A stretch of DNA of 64,000 nucleotides from Terasakiispira papahanaumokuakeensis (GCF_001709345.1 NZ_MDTQ01000001.1:868001-932000); one strand, 5' to 3'; positions 1-10,076 are shown, numbered from the stretch's first letter. Made by a program: numbers and translations. The notes: generated by a model from the letters alone, not told the origin.

Positions 1-243
1 GTCTTTAGGAGGGCCCAAGAGCTCATAGTCTGTTGTTGTTTTAACGCCAGAATTAGAAACTACGACTTTTGATTTTTGACCTATGGTACAGAAGTTATAA
101 AGTGTTGATCGGCTGACCCAGTTTGCCATGTGTAGTGTCTCGATTGCAGAGGAGAACGCTAACATAGAAAAGTTAGGCATCAGCAAAAAACCGTAATTTT
201 GAACGTGTTTAGCTGCATTTTTGTGTTCGCGAGAGTATTTCAT
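1..243 (-). CDS. Partial AraC/GlxA-type transcriptional regulator, ArgR-like (N-terminus only)
   Basis: Reading the minus strand from an ATG at 243 gives an open frame of 81 codons that leaves the window at base 1. It has a segment (NYGFLLMPNFSMLAFSSAIE, then TLHMANW) typical of the DJ-1/PfpI-like sensor half of GlxA-family AraC regulators. The DNA-binding half would lie outside the window. It is divergent from astC across about 370 bp. In Pseudomonas the arginine succinyltransferase operon is controlled by ArgR, an AraC-family protein of this architecture, so the same role here is a reasonable inference. Family assignment is good; the regulatory role is inferred from position. Confidence 0.72.
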   Translation of the reverse strand, partial: MKYSREHKNAAKHVQNYGFLLMPNFSMLAFSSAIETLHMANWVSRSTLYNFCTIGQKSKVVVSNSGVKTTTDYELLGPPKD

Positions 244-613
244 AGATGATTGATGCTACCTGTTGGAAATGCGTTGTTCTTAGAAAGCATTGTCAGAGTC
301 AACTGTATTAATATTAAGTAAAATATCGCTTCCTCATAAGGCGAGGTCGCAAATTGAAAATTTATTGCCTACCGTGATGCCAAAAATTACTTAATAATTA
401 ATCATGCAATGTTTAAAAACAAGCCCACTTTCCTATAGAGGTCTTCGCAACGAACATGAACGGCATGGCAAAAATAAAAAAAATGAAATTCTACGCCGAG
501 TTGAGACAGAGCTTCAGCCGTTACCCTATCAACATACCGATAGTCTCGAGGTGTTAGCTCAATCCTTATGCGATTCGTACTTCGAATCGCCATTTATAAG
601 AGAGGTAATTGCT
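244..613. promoter_or_regulatory. Divergent promoter/leader region of the AST operon
   Basis: This 370-bp AT-rich stretch separates the AraC-type regulator from astC and must hold both promoters. The astC frame stays open upstream to an ATG at 404, but that extension has no resemblance to aminotransferases. A 30-codon frame (465-557, beginning [10 protein letters not shown]) also lies in the leader. No operator could be identified with confidence. Confidence 0.4.
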
Positions 614-1828
614 GTGACAGAACAAATAACAAGAGCGACCTTTGACGAGGTCATGGTACCTAATTACGCTCCAGCTGACATCATACCTGTCAGTGGGAAA
701 GGGTCGCGTTTATGGGATCAGCAGGGTAAAGAGTACATTGATTTTGCGGGTGGGATCGCAGTGACATCATTGGGGCATGCGCATCCAGTATTAGTTGAAA
801 CAATGCGTGAGCAAGCGGGTAAACTGTGGCACTTATCTAATGTACTTACCAATGAGCCAGCGCTACGTCTAGCGAAAAAGCTAACACAAAAAACGTTCGC
901 CGACAGAGTTTTTTTAGCGAACAGTGGGGCAGAAGCAAATGAAGCCGCTTTCAAGCTTGCTCGTCGCTACGCATTTGATCATTACGGCCCAGAAAAACAC
1001 GAAATCATTTCATTTTATCAGTCGTTCCATGGTCGCACTTTATTTACGGTGACAGTGGGTGGCCAACCTAAGTACCGAGAAGGCTTTGAGCCAACGCCAG
1101 GGGGGATTACTCATTGCGAATACAATAATATTGAGCAATTGAAATCATTAATATCAGATAAAACCTGTGCTGTGGTCATGGAGCCAATTCAAGGGGAAGG
1201 TGGGATTGTTCCTGCTGATGAGAACTTCATAAAGCAAGCACGTGAGTTGTGCGATCAACACAAGGCGTTGTTGGTCTTTGATGAGGTTCAGTCGGGGGTA
1301 GGCCGTTCTGGTACTTTATACGCCTACCAGCAAACGGGTATAGAGCCAGATATTCTCACGACGGCAAAATCGTTAGGTAATGGTTTCCCTGTAGCGGCGA
1401 TGTTATGTACAGATAAAGTGGCTAAGAGCTTCTCTGTCGGCACTCATGGTACGACATACGGTGGTAACCCAATGGCGGCCGCAATCGCTGAAGCTGTGAT
1501 TGATATCGTTGATAGCGAAGACGTGCTAGAAGGTGTGAAAAAGCGCCATGCGATGTTTGTTCAAGCACTAAAAGAAATTAATGATAAGTATCACGTATTT
1601 AAAGATATTCGTGGTATGGGATTGTTAATTGGTGCAGAGGTTGTGGATGAGCTTGTGGGGCAAGCGAAACAATTCTTAAAGCATGCGATTGATGAAGGGT
1701 TGTTAGTGCTTGTAGCGGGCCCTAACGTGGTTCGTTTTGCACCTTCCCTAATCATTCCCGAGGTCGATATCAAAGAAGGTTTTACACGATTTGAGCGAGC
1801 GGTTTCTAAAGTCGCTGGATCCATGTAG
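614..1828 (+). CDS. astC: Succinylornithine / acetylornithine transaminase
   Basis: A class III PLP-dependent aminotransferase that converts N2-succinylornithine and 2-oxoglutarate to succinylglutamate semialdehyde and glutamate, step 3 of the AST pathway. The PLP lysine lies in [10 protein letters not shown]; other family signatures are [20 protein letters not shown], and [14 protein letters not shown] chose the GTG at 614 (protein [10 protein letters not shown], 404 aa) because AGAGAGG sits about 8 nt upstream and the length matches AstC/AruC (about 406 aa). It is first in a five-gene catabolic operon and is followed by a hairpin terminator, so astC may be made in excess over the downstream enzymes. 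A role in arginine biosynthesis as ArgD is possible for this family but the context favours catabolism. Confidence 0.92.
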   Translation: MTEQITRATFDEVMVPNYAPADIIPVSGKGSRLWDQQGKEYIDFAGGIAVTSLGHAHPVLVETMREQAGKLWHLSNVLTNEPALRLAKKLTQKTFADRVFLANSGAEANEAAFKLARRYAFDHYGPEKHEIISFYQSFHGRTLFTVTVGGQPKYREGFEPTPGGITHCEYNNIEQLKSLISDKTCAVVMEPIQGEGGIVPADENFIKQARELCDQHKALLVFDEVQSGVGRSGTLYAYQQTGIEPDILTTAKSLGNGFPVAAMLCTDKVAKSFSVGTHGTTYGGNPMAAAIAEAVIDIVDSEDVLEGVKKRHAMFVQALKEINDKYHVFKDIRGMGLLIGAEVVDELVGQAKQFLKHAIDEGLLVLVAGPNVVRFAPSLIIPEVDIKEGFTRFERAVSKVAGSM

Positions 1829-1862
1829 AGGTCTTTAGCCTTACTTTACAAAGTCTATTGAT

Positions 1863-1901
1863 AGCGACAGCCATACCCGCATTTGAGCTGTCGCTTTTCT
1901 T
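1863..1901 (+). terminator. Rho-independent terminator after astC
   Basis: A perfect 9-bp stem (AGCGACAGC at 1863-1871, GCTGTCGCT at 1887-1895) with a 15-nt loop is followed by TTTTCTTT. It may attenuate transcription into aruF rather than end the operon. Confidence 0.75.
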
Positions 1902-2253
1902 TATCTAAATGTTGCGGTTTGAACGATCTACTATTCCGTATGCGCTCGACAGTAGGCAGACAGTTTCAATCGGGACCCTCAAAAGGTGCAGTTTTAAGAT
2001 TGGCTATGTTGACGGTAGTGGCCATCTCAGTCATGTGGACCCAACACTTAAAGCTATTGTCATGTTTTTGTGCGTAAGGCTCCAATATTTCACCTCTTTC
2101 CTGTCTGAGCTATACCGTTAAATTTCCTATTATCGACTTAAAATGTCCTTTAAGTTTAATCTTTGGTCGCTAATTCGAAACTTAAAGCCTGTTTCAATGC
2201 CACTGCTTTAACGATAATAATCTAGAGAGATTGCTTTTATTGAGGAGCTACAC
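1902..2253. other. Spacer between astC and aruF
   Basis: About 350 bp without a recognisable gene. Overlapping short frames (for example 1909-2121) show no familiar protein and no convincing start signal. The length, together with the terminator before it, suggests that aruF has its own promoter here, but no clear promoter was identified. GAGGAGC at about 2241 is the aruF ribosome-binding site. Confidence 0.4.
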
Positions 2254-3273
2254 ATGTATGTTGTTCGACCTGCTGACTTTTCTGATTTGGCTCCATTAGA
2301 ACGCTTAGCGCGGGAGTCCGGCATGGGCATTACTAACTTCCCTGCGAACCGAGAAAGAATAAACGACAAAATCGCAGCCTCTCAAAGATCTTTTGGTTCA
2401 ACACCTCAGTATATCGGCGATGAGTCGTACTTGTTTGTGCTTGAGGAGCTCCAGAGCCAAACGATTGTTGGCACTTGTTCTATCGATGCTATGGTCGGTG
2501 TAGAGACTCCTTTCTATAATTACCGTATTGATGAGGTGGTACATGCCTCCCCACAATTACAGATTCATAACCGCATTCCGGCTTTGTTCTTATGTCACGA
2601 CTATAGTGGCACCAGTCGATTAAGCTCTCTTGTCATCGACTCTGAACATGCGACCAGAGCCAACATCGAACTGCTTTCACGTTCACGCTTGATGTTTATA
2701 GCCCAACACTTAGAACGCTTTACTCCCAAAGTATTCGCTGAAATTAGAGGTGAAAGTGATCAGAAAGGACATTCGCCTTTTTGGGAAGCTTTAGGGCGAC
2801 ATTTTTTTAGTATGGACTTCCAAAAAGCGGACTATTTATCAGGCATTCGTAACAAACACTTCATTGCTGAACTAATGCCTCGATACCCTATATACATCCC
2901 AACGTTATCCGAGGACGCGCAGGACTGTATTGGCGTTATTCATGGTGATTCAGAAAATATTGCTGAGGTTTTATTAGAAGAAGGCTTCAAATTTCGAGAC
3001 TATGTTGACATTTTCGATGCTGGGCCTTGTATCGAAGCTCGTGTTCAAGATATTAAAACTGTCTCCAGCTGCATTCATGGCAGTGCGTGCTTTGAGCAAT
3101 CTATAGATAGCAACCAACAGTATCTGATTGCCACCAAAGACCTAAAGAACTTTCGCGTCACCATATCTCCAGCAGAATCCAACTCGTTCGATTTGATTCT
3201 GCCCATTAATTTACAAGAAGTCCTCTCTATTAGCCCTGGTAACGCTATCTCTTGGTCCAAAATCAAATCATAA
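2254..3273 (+). CDS. aruF: Arginine N-succinyltransferase, subunit alpha (AruF-like)
   Basis: AstA-family enzyme, 339 aa, that transfers succinyl from succinyl-CoA to the alpha-amino group of arginine (and ornithine), the first AST step. The N-terminus MYVVRPADFSDL and the internal blocks FAEIRGESDQKGHSPFWEAL and HFIAELMPRYPIY are diagnostic of AstA. It is followed after 36 bp by a second AstA-family gene, the arrangement of aruF-aruG in Pseudomonas where the two subunits form a heteromer; enterobacteria have a single AstA. The ATG at 2254 has GAGGAGC upstream. Which subunit is alpha is assigned by gene order. Confidence 0.9.
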   Translation: MYVVRPADFSDLAPLERLARESGMGITNFPANRERINDKIAASQRSFGSTPQYIGDESYLFVLEELQSQTIVGTCSIDAMVGVETPFYNYRIDEVVHASPQLQIHNRIPALFLCHDYSGTSRLSSLVIDSEHATRANIELLSRSRLMFIAQHLERFTPKVFAEIRGESDQKGHSPFWEALGRHFFSMDFQKADYLSGIRNKHFIAELMPRYPIYIPTLSEDAQDCIGVIHGDSENIAEVLLEEGFKFRDYVDIFDAGPCIEARVQDIKTVSSCIHGSACFEQSIDSNQQYLIATKDLKNFRVTISPAESNSFDLILPINLQEVLSISPGNAISWSKIKS

Positions 3274-3309
3274 AAAACGTATTTGCGCACAAAGAAGAGG
3301 TCACACACT

Positions 3310-4350
3310 ATGATGGTGATACGTACAGTTCGTCCAGATGATCTCGAAGAGCTATATCGTCTTGCGACTCAAACAGGGATTGGACTCACTACGCTGGTAG
3401 CCGATAAGAAAGCGTTAAAACGTAAGATAGAATTATCTGTACAGTCTTTTGCAAAAAGCCATCTTGAACAGCCAAGCAATGAATCCTACTTATTTATATT
3501 AGAAGACACTGAAAACGGAAAAATTGTAGGCACTTCGGGCGTCATAGGCGCAGTAGGTTTAGATGAGCCCTTCTACAGCTACCATCTGGGAACCATTACG
3601 CATTCTTCTAGAGAATTAGGTACACATAATAGCCACCCAACTCTTATTTTGAACAATGATTACACTGGCTTCAGCGAAATCTGCACTCTTTTTCTAGAGG
3701 AAAGCTACCGACACTCTCGCAACGGACAACTACTCTCTAAGTGCCGCTTTATGTTCATGGCACAATTTCCAGAACGCTTTACCAATAAGATCTTTGCTGA
3801 GCTGCGGGGCGTCAGTGATGAAAATGGCCGCTCACCTCTTTGGGAGAGTCTCGGCCGTCATTTCTTTTCAATTGATTTTGAAAAAGCAGATGAATTGACG
3901 TCTCAAGGTAGCAAGCAATTCATTGCTGAACTCATGCCGAATAATCCGGTTTATGTCAATTTATTACCTCAGGAAGCTCGTGACGTTCTGGGCAAAGTAC
4001 ACGCAAATACCGTTCCGGCTCGACGTTTATTAGAAGAAGAAGGTTTCCGCTTCGAAAACTATGTCGATATTTTCGACGGTGGTCCGACAATTGAGGCTCG
4101 TTTGACAGATATTCGTGCCGTGCGTGAGAGCCGCCTATTGCTAGCGTCTACCGGTCGCTCTGAAAACAACGAGGATGGTCATCATTATTTAGTATCAAAC
4201 GCAAAACTGGACAACTTCCGCTGCATTCTCATTAAGCGCACCACCCCACCAATCACTGGACTCACATTAAGTCAGACCGAAGCTGAGGCTTTGGATGTCA
4301 ATCAGAAAGAGCCCATTCGTGTCGTAGAGCTACTACCCAAATCTCGTTAA
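3310..4350 (+). CDS. aruG: Arginine N-succinyltransferase, subunit beta (AruG-like)
   Basis: Second AstA-family subunit, 346 aa from the ATG at 3310 (MMVIRTVRPDDLEEL), chosen because AGAAGAGG lies just upstream; an earlier in-frame ATG at 3283 would add nine atypical residues. It shares with the preceding gene the blocks FAELRGVSDENGRSPLWESL and FIAELMPNNPVYV, which indicates an old tandem duplication. It presumably forms a heteromer with AruF. It is followed 15 bp later by astD. Confidence 0.9.
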   Translation: MMVIRTVRPDDLEELYRLATQTGIGLTTLVADKKALKRKIELSVQSFAKSHLEQPSNESYLFILEDTENGKIVGTSGVIGAVGLDEPFYSYHLGTITHSSRELGTHNSHPTLILNNDYTGFSEICTLFLEESYRHSRNGQLLSKCRFMFMAQFPERFTNKIFAELRGVSDENGRSPLWESLGRHFFSIDFEKADELTSQGSKQFIAELMPNNPVYVNLLPQEARDVLGKVHANTVPARRLLEEEGFRFENYVDIFDGGPTIEARLTDIRAVRESRLLLASTGRSENNEDGHHYLVSNAKLDNFRCILIKRTTPPITGLTLSQTEAEALDVNQKEPIRVVELLPKSR

Positions 4351-4365
4351 TACCAAGGAAGCTTC

Positions 4366-5838
4366 ATGCAACAGCAACTGTTTATCGATAATCAATGGAT
4401 ACAAGGCCAAGGCCTCACCTTTCAATCGTTAGATCCATCTGACAACAGTGTCGTTTGGGAAGGAGCAAGCGCGCACCCTGATCAAGTAGCCCAAGCGATC
4501 AAAGCCGCTCGAGAAGCATTTCCCGCTTGGGCGAATGCCCTTCTAGAGGAACGTCTAGCAGTCATCGACCGCTTTGCAGCGTTGCTCAAGACCCACGAAG
4601 AAGAGTTAGCCTTCACAATAAGTCGTGAAGTCGGTAAGCCTCTTTGGGAAACACGCACTGAAGTCGCTGCTATGATGGGTAAAGTGGGTATTTCAAAACA
4701 AGCGTATCATGAGCGTACCGGCACAAAAAGTAATGACATGCCTGGTGCACAAGCAGTATTACGTCATCGCCCGCACGGTGTCGTGGCCATTTTTGGGCCT
4801 TACAACTTTCCCGGCCATCTACCCAACGGACACATTGTGCCGGCATTAATCGCTGGCAATACGATAGTGTTTAAGCCTAGTGAGTTGGCGCCTGCGGTAT
4901 CAGACTTGGTTATCAGCTTGTGGCAACAAGCAGGCCTCCCTAAAGGCGTGCTAAATCTAGTTCAAGGGGAACGAGAGACAGGTATAGCTCTTGCTAATCA
5001 CGATGGTATTGATGGGGTATTCTTCACTGGCAGTCCACAGGTTGGGCACGTCTTACATCAAAATTTTGCAGGCCACCCTGGTAAAATTTTAGCGCTGGAA
5101 ATGGGCGGTAATAATCCTTTAGTTGTGTCAGCGTCGACTGCGGACATCAATGCCGTGGTTTATGAAACACTGCAGTCTGCATTTCTATCCGCAGGTCAAC
5201 GATGCACTTGTGCACGACGCTTGTTGCTACCTAAAGGCGCTCACGGCGATGCTATTTTAGATGCCTTAGCAAAAGCGACAGCTCACTTAAAAGTTGATCG
5301 TTTCGATGCCGAAGAGCCGCCATTTATGGGCCCGCTTGTCTCTGCAAAAGCTGCTGATACCTTGCTAGAAGACTATAACAACCTCATCGCGCTTGGTGCT
5401 AAACCTATTGTTGCCATGACTCGCGGTAATCCAACAACAGGATTTGTGACACCATCGATAGTCGATGCAACCGATATTCTGAACCAGCTCCCAGATCATG
5501 AGTATTTTGGCCCTCTACTGACGGTTATTCGCTACGACTCACTGGATCAGGCGATGACGATTGCCAATAACACGAAGTTTGGCTTATCTGCCGGTATTTT
5601 GTCTGATGATCGTCGTGAGTATGAATGGTTTTTGCAGCATTCTCGAGCCGGCATTATCAATTGGAACCGCCAAACGACGGGGGCTTCAAGTGCTGCACCA
5701 TTTGGCGGCACCGGCGCTAGTGGTAATCATCGTGCCAGCGCATACTATGCCGCTGATTACTGCTCATACCCCGTTGCGAGTATCGAAGTCGACACCTTGA
5801 CCACACCAGAAAAGCTTCCTCACGGTTTGACTCTATAA
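4366..5838 (+). CDS. astD: Succinylglutamate-semialdehyde dehydrogenase
   Basis: NAD-dependent aldehyde dehydrogenase, 490 aa, that oxidises N-succinylglutamate 5-semialdehyde to N-succinylglutamate (AST step 4). The start [16 protein letters not shown] is typical of AstD. The general-base glutamate lies in [10 protein letters not shown] and the catalytic cysteine in [20 protein letters not shown] is the nucleotide-binding turn. AAGGAAGC precedes the ATG. Length equals the family's usual size (about 490 aa). Confidence 0.95.
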   Translation: MQQQLFIDNQWIQGQGLTFQSLDPSDNSVVWEGASAHPDQVAQAIKAAREAFPAWANALLEERLAVIDRFAALLKTHEEELAFTISREVGKPLWETRTEVAAMMGKVGISKQAYHERTGTKSNDMPGAQAVLRHRPHGVVAIFGPYNFPGHLPNGHIVPALIAGNTIVFKPSELAPAVSDLVISLWQQAGLPKGVLNLVQGERETGIALANHDGIDGVFFTGSPQVGHVLHQNFAGHPGKILALEMGGNNPLVVSASTADINAVVYETLQSAFLSAGQRCTCARRLLLPKGAHGDAILDALAKATAHLKVDRFDAEEPPFMGPLVSAKAADTLLEDYNNLIALGAKPIVAMTRGNPTTGFVTPSIVDATDILNQLPDHEYFGPLLTVIRYDSLDQAMTIANNTKFGLSAGILSDDRREYEWFLQHSRAGIINWNRQTTGASSAAPFGGTGASGNHRASAYYAADYCSYPVASIEVDTLTTPEKLPHGLTL

Positions 5839-5864
5839 CGATTAATACGCGTATGAGGTTGACG

Positions 5865-7211
5865 ATGAATAACGCTATTGAAGCAAATTTTGACGGCCTA
5901 GTGGGGCCAACCCATAACTACAGTGGACTTTCCTTTGGCAATATTGCGTCGCAAAGCAACACTGCAAACCCTTCCAATCCAAAAGCTGCTGCGAAACAAG
6001 GTCTCACTAAGATGAAGGCGCTCGCCGACATGGGGTTAGTACAAGGCGTGTTAGCGCCCCATGAGCGTCCACATATGCCAACATTAAGATCACTGGGTTT
6101 TACAGGAAGTGACACGGATGTGTTGCAACAAGCCGCAAAAAAAGCGCCTAAAATTTTAGCGGCCGTGAGCTCCGCTTCATGTATGTGGACTGCAAATGCT
6201 GCGACAGTATCGCCTAGTGCTGACACCCAAGACGGGCGGGTTCACTTTACGCCCGCAAATCTTATTAATAAGTTCCATCGTGCCATCGAACACACTGTGA
6301 CCGGTCGCATTCTTCAAGCGACATTTGCTGATGAGAAGTATTTTGCACACCACCGTGCACTTCCAAGCGTTGATCATTTTGGCGATGAGGGCGCCGCCAA
6401 CCATACTCGATTCTGCTCGGACTACGGACTACCCGGTATAGAGCTGTTTGTATATGGAAAATCAGCGTTCGACTCGAGTCAGCCTGAACCCGCCAAATAC
6501 CCAGCTCGCCATACGCTCGAAGCCTCTCAAGCAGTTGCTCGTATGCATGGTCTGAACGAGCAAAATGCCGTTTTCGTACAGCAAAATCCAGATGCAATTG
6601 ATGCTGGCGTGTTCCATAACGACGTGATTGCTGTCGGTAATCGAAACGTCCATTTCTATCATGAGAAAGCGTTTTTAAATACCGAAAAGATGAAACAAGA
6701 CTTACTTGGTGCATGGGGTCATCAAAGTACGCCTTTTCATTTTATTGAAGTCCCTGATAGTGCCGTATCAGTTAAGGATTGTGTTCAGTCTTATTTATTT
6801 AATAGCCAATTGATAAGTAAAGCTGATGGCTCAATGATTTTAGTGGTGCCTAATGAGGTACAAAAAAATGAAAACGTTTGGAATTATCTAACCAGTTTAT
6901 TGACACAAAGCACCCCGATAAAAGAAGTCAGGGTATTTGATCTAAAACAAAGCATGAGTAATGGCGGTGGTCCAGCATGCCTACGTTTAAGAGTGGCACT
7001 GAAAAGTGAAGAGTTAGCAAATATTAATCAGAACACCTTAATGAATGACGCCTTATTCCAAACCCTTAATACTTGGGTAGACACACACTATCGTGACCGC
7101 TTAGTCGAAGCCGATCTTGCCGACCCCAATCTTTTAAGTGAATCGCGTCAGGCACTTGATGAGCTGACTCAAATCCTTCAATTGGGTAGCATCTACGACT
7201 TCCAGAGATAG
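5865..7211 (+). CDS. astB: N-succinylarginine dihydrolase
   Basis: Hydrolyses N2-succinylarginine to succinylornithine, CO2 and two ammonia (AST step 2). The N-terminus [20 protein letters not shown] is the AstB signature and the nucleophilic cysteine lies in [12 protein letters not shown]. The family histidines appear in [19 protein letters not shown] and [14 protein letters not shown] prefer the ATG at 5865 (448 aa, as in E. coli AstB) because GAGG at 5856-5859 is a ribosome-binding site for it; an ATG at 5853 overlaps that site. It is the last gene of the operon; astE is not found after it. Confidence 0.95.
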   Translation: MNNAIEANFDGLVGPTHNYSGLSFGNIASQSNTANPSNPKAAAKQGLTKMKALADMGLVQGVLAPHERPHMPTLRSLGFTGSDTDVLQQAAKKAPKILAAVSSASCMWTANAATVSPSADTQDGRVHFTPANLINKFHRAIEHTVTGRILQATFADEKYFAHHRALPSVDHFGDEGAANHTRFCSDYGLPGIELFVYGKSAFDSSQPEPAKYPARHTLEASQAVARMHGLNEQNAVFVQQNPDAIDAGVFHNDVIAVGNRNVHFYHEKAFLNTEKMKQDLLGAWGHQSTPFHFIEVPDSAVSVKDCVQSYLFNSQLISKADGSMILVVPNEVQKNENVWNYLTSLLTQSTPIKEVRVFDLKQSMSNGGGPACLRLRVALKSEELANINQNTLMNDALFQTLNTWVDTHYRDRLVEADLADPNLLSESRQALDELTQILQLGSIYDFQR

Positions 7212-7225
7212 TATATCTTAGCATT

Positions 7226-7258
7226 CGGAGCTTAGTTGATTCGCTAGCTCCGGTTTTT
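7226..7258 (+). terminator. Rho-independent terminator of the AST operon
   Basis: Stem CGGAGCT (7226-7232) and AGCTCCG (7246-7252) with a 13-nt loop, followed by GGTTTTT. It lies 15 bp past the astB stop. Confidence 0.7.
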
Positions 7259-7317
7259 CAAAATTTTTAGAATGCGACCTGAAATAGCGTTTTTTGTCAT
7301 ATTTTTAAAGGCTTAAA

Positions 7318-7345
7318 TTGTCACAGGAAACCAAAACGATAAGAT
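7318..7345 (+). promoter_or_regulatory. Candidate promoter for the YjiH-family gene
   Basis: TTGTCA (7318-7323) and TAAGAT (7340-7345) are spaced by 16 bp, between the astB terminator and the next gene. The match is moderate. Confidence 0.35.
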
Positions 7346-7395
7346 TGCTATGAGCTAAAAGCAAATAACAAGAAGATAATAAAAGGAAAAGTCTC

Positions 7396-8766
7396 ATGCC
7401 CCAAAATCTATACTCTGAAAAAGAGGGCTTTTCAGATCAAGGTGCGAACATATGGAAATTTATTATTCCATCGTTACTAGGTCTGTTACTGTTCATGACC
7501 CCCGTAGCTTATGAGGATGGGGTCACCATCCCCATCGCAGTGTTAGCAGGCGAGTTTAAATCACTGCTTGGTGAGTATGCTCCTTTATTAGTCACCTCTC
7601 TGATATGTATCACTGCTTTCTGTTCATTGATCATAACCCTATTCAAACCATTTAAACGCAGCAGCTTTTTAGATACGTTATTCTTAACCAGCTATCCTTG
7701 GCTGGCATTACGCATCTTAGGCGCCACATTTGCTGTCATGACAATAAATGGTATTGGCCCTGAAATGGTTTGGCACGAATATACTGGCGGATTGGTTTTA
7801 CATGATCTTATGCCCACTTTACTGTCAGTATTTTTATTCGCTGGTTTGTTGTTGCCACTACTTTTGGATTTTGGATTACTTGAGCTAACCGGTAGCTTAA
7901 TGAGCAAAGTCATGAGGCCTCTATTCAACCTTCCGGGGCGCTCATCAATTGATTGTACGACGTCTTGGCTTGGTGATGGCTCAGTCGGCGTTATGCTAAC
8001 GAGTCAACAGTATGAGCGCAATTTGTACACTAAGCGTGAGGCTGCCGTAATCGCGACGACCTTTTCTGCGGTATCGATTAGTTTTGCATTAGTCGTCATC
8101 GCCCAAGTCAAACTCGAACACCTATTTATTCCTTTCTATTTTGCGGTGTCTTTAGCAGGCTTCATTGCCGCGCTAATCATTCCTAGGCTCCCCCCCCTTC
8201 GATGGAAGAAAAACGAATACTGCGACGGTCAAGAATCAGAGCCATGTGAACTTTCAAAGCTATCCTTAAAAGAGCTATTTAGCATTGGTTTAAGTTCAGC
8301 AATTAAGCGCGCTGAAAGTGGTGGTGGCGTCAAAACGATCGCAAAAGATGGTGCCAAAAATGCCGCAGAGATGGTGTTCTGTGTTCTTCCAGTGGTCATG
8401 GCAATCGGTACGCTAGCGTTAATAGTTGCCGAAAATACGAGTGTATTCAGTGTCCTTGGGCAACCTTTTGTGCCTTTTTTAGAGCTACTAGACATCCCTG
8501 AAGCGGTCAAAGCATCAGAAACCCTAGTGGTCGGGTTTGCGGATATGTTTATACCCTCAATCATGGCGGCATCAATTGGTAGTGAAATGACGCGTTTTGT
8601 CATCGCGGCAGTATCGATCACGCAGTTAATTTATCTTTCAGAGGTCGGTGCACTGATTCTGGGTAGCAAGATTCCAATCAATATTCTTGAAATGTTTGTC
8701 ATTTTTATTCTGCGTACAGTGATCACACTACCGATCATCGCGGGTGTCGCGCACGTAGTGTTTTAA
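7396..8766 (+). CDS. YjiH family polytopic membrane protein, possible amino acid or nucleoside-type transporter
   Basis: A 456-aa protein with about ten hydrophobic helices and the look of the YjiH / nucleoside-recognition Gate family (WKFIIPSLLGLLLFMTPVAY at the start; DCTTSWLGDGSVGVML around residues 190-210; FADMFIPSIMAAS near 380). RBS AAAGGAAAAG is present. The substrate is unknown for most of the family. Because it directly follows the AST operon and has the same AT-leaning composition, uptake or exchange of arginine/ornithine or a breakdown product is an attractive but unproven guess. Confidence 0.75.
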   Translation: MPQNLYSEKEGFSDQGANIWKFIIPSLLGLLLFMTPVAYEDGVTIPIAVLAGEFKSLLGEYAPLLVTSLICITAFCSLIITLFKPFKRSSFLDTLFLTSYPWLALRILGATFAVMTINGIGPEMVWHEYTGGLVLHDLMPTLLSVFLFAGLLLPLLLDFGLLELTGSLMSKVMRPLFNLPGRSSIDCTTSWLGDGSVGVMLTSQQYERNLYTKREAAVIATTFSAVSISFALVVIAQVKLEHLFIPFYFAVSLAGFIAALIIPRLPPLRWKKNEYCDGQESEPCELSKLSLKELFSIGLSSAIKRAESGGGVKTIAKDGAKNAAEMVFCVLPVVMAIGTLALIVAENTSVFSVLGQPFVPFLELLDIPEAVKASETLVVGFADMFIPSIMAASIGSEMTRFVIAAVSITQLIYLSEVGALILGSKIPINILEMFVIFILRTVITLPIIAGVAHVVF

Positions 8767-8777
8767 TCGTCTCCTTT

Positions 8778-8800
8778 GCTCGGGGCTATATGCCCTGAGC
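8778..8800 (+). terminator. Weak hairpin after the YjiH-family gene
   Basis: GCTCGGGGC (8778-8786) pairs with GCCCTGAGC (8792-8800) with one G-U pair and a 5-nt loop. There is no immediate T-run, so it is a weak or factor-dependent terminator. Confidence 0.4.
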
Positions 8801-8995
8801 AGCGCTCCCCTTTGCATCTCTTTTTTTCAAAAGCCTCACCCATTCCATCAACACGGAGTCTGTCAACGTCGATGTGGCGTGTAAGTGATAGGTCGATTGT
8901 GATGTGAGCCCCCCGTCTGTTGTAGTGGAATCAAGCTCGAAGGACAGGGTTAGTGGAGCGCTTATCAATATAAGCCGTATTTACATAAACCGTAC

Positions 8996-9928
8996 TTAAC
9001 GGTGATTTATTTTGGTCCACACCAGTTCTTCAGTACTGCGAATATTCCCCGTCACTTGCTGGCAGTGGTTGAGAAAAGCCTGCATGATGCCGGTTTGATA
9101 TTTTTGCCGATGATGAATAAAGGCAAAGCGGCGTTTGAGATTCCAGCTTGGCGTCTCCAGCGGCACCAATGAGCCGCGTTTGAAGGCTTCTCGCAAGGCT
9201 AAGCGAGAGACACATCCAATACCCATGCCCGATTCGACGGCGCGCTTGATCGCTTCAGTGTGTTCCAGCTCCATGCGTACGTTGAGTTGATCGGCTGCAT
9301 TGCCCAGGGCTTGATCGAAAACACGCCTTGTGCCAGAGCCCGCCTCACGTAAAATCCAGCCGGTGTCTTTCAAGGTGGCTTCGCTCGGTGTCCTTTGGCA
9401 GGCCAGGGGATGGTCTGGCGCACAAAATACCACGAGCTCATCTTCCAACCAGGGCGTGATATGAAGATCAGGATGGTGGGTTTCGCCCTCGATCATCCCC
9501 ATATCCAGCTCGAAACTCAGCACTTGCTCAACGATGTGGGCGGTGTTGTCGACATGGAGTTGAATACGGGCTTCTTGGTGTTGTTGCATGAAATCGCCCA
9601 TCAGCAAAGTGGCGAGATAATTGCCGATGGTCAAGGTTGCCCCTAATTGCAGCGTGCCACGCAAGGTTCTCCCTTGCATCAGGGCTTCCAGTTCCTCGGC
9701 TTCATCCAGTAAACTCACCGCCCGCGGCAATAAGTCGCGCCCCAAAGCATTGAGTTTTAGCCGTTTCCCCATACGATCAAAGAGTCGGCAATCAAATTGC
9801 CTTTCTAGATCCTGTAACGCGGTGCTGGCAGCCGATTGGGACAGCGCTAGTTCCTGGGCGGCTTTTGAGACGCTCTGATGTCGTGCAACCGCGGTGAAGA
9901 TTTCCAGTTGGCGCAAGGTAAAGTGCAT
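8996..9928 (-). CDS. LysR-type regulator, FinR-like
   Basis: A 310-aa LysR-family activator. The helix-turn-helix occupies residues 1-60 (LRQLEIFTAVARHQSVSKAA, then SQSAASTALQDLERQF) and a periplasmic-binding-like effector domain follows. I chose the ATG at 9928 (MHFTLRQLEIF) because upstream in-frame residues are not LysR-like. It is divergent from fpr across about 150 bp, as FinR is from fprA in Pseudomonas, where FinR activates fpr under oxidative or sulfur stress. The role is inferred from this synteny and the N-terminal similarity. Confidence 0.85.
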   Translation of the reverse strand: MHFTLRQLEIFTAVARHQSVSKAAQELALSQSAASTALQDLERQFDCRLFDRMGKRLKLNALGRDLLPRAVSLLDEAEELEALMQGRTLRGTLQLGATLTIGNYLATLLMGDFMQQHQEARIQLHVDNTAHIVEQVLSFELDMGMIEGETHHPDLHITPWLEDELVVFCAPDHPLACQRTPSEATLKDTGWILREAGSGTRRVFDQALGNAADQLNVRMELEHTEAIKRAVESGMGIGCVSRLALREAFKRGSLVPLETPSWNLKRRFAFIHHRQKYQTGIMQAFLNHCQQVTGNIRSTEELVWTKINHR

Positions 9929-10076
9929 ATAGGTGAGACCGATATCAATTATCTGTATTATTTGCTTAACGCATATACTCAAGCACTTTAAAATACTTGA
10001 CAAGAGCATAGGGTTTTTATGGCTTTTGGTGCCACACTTATAACCAAACAGACTAAGTCGGAGTTACTTTTAGATC

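Noticed and set aside
404-613. 70-codon in-frame upstream extension of astC
   Set aside because: The residues do not resemble any aminotransferase, and the GTG at 614 has a good ribosome-binding site and gives the usual AstC length.
1909-2121. 70-codon frame between astC and aruF
   Set aside because: No ribosome-binding site and no recognisable protein; overlapping frames of similar length exist.
6265-6714. 149-codon frame antisense to astB
   Set aside because: Shadow of the astB coding strand; no ribosome-binding site or family.
8786-8968. 60-codon minus-strand frame after the YjiH-family gene
   Set aside because: Low-complexity Thr/Ser-rich product, overlaps the hairpin, no family and no clear start signal.
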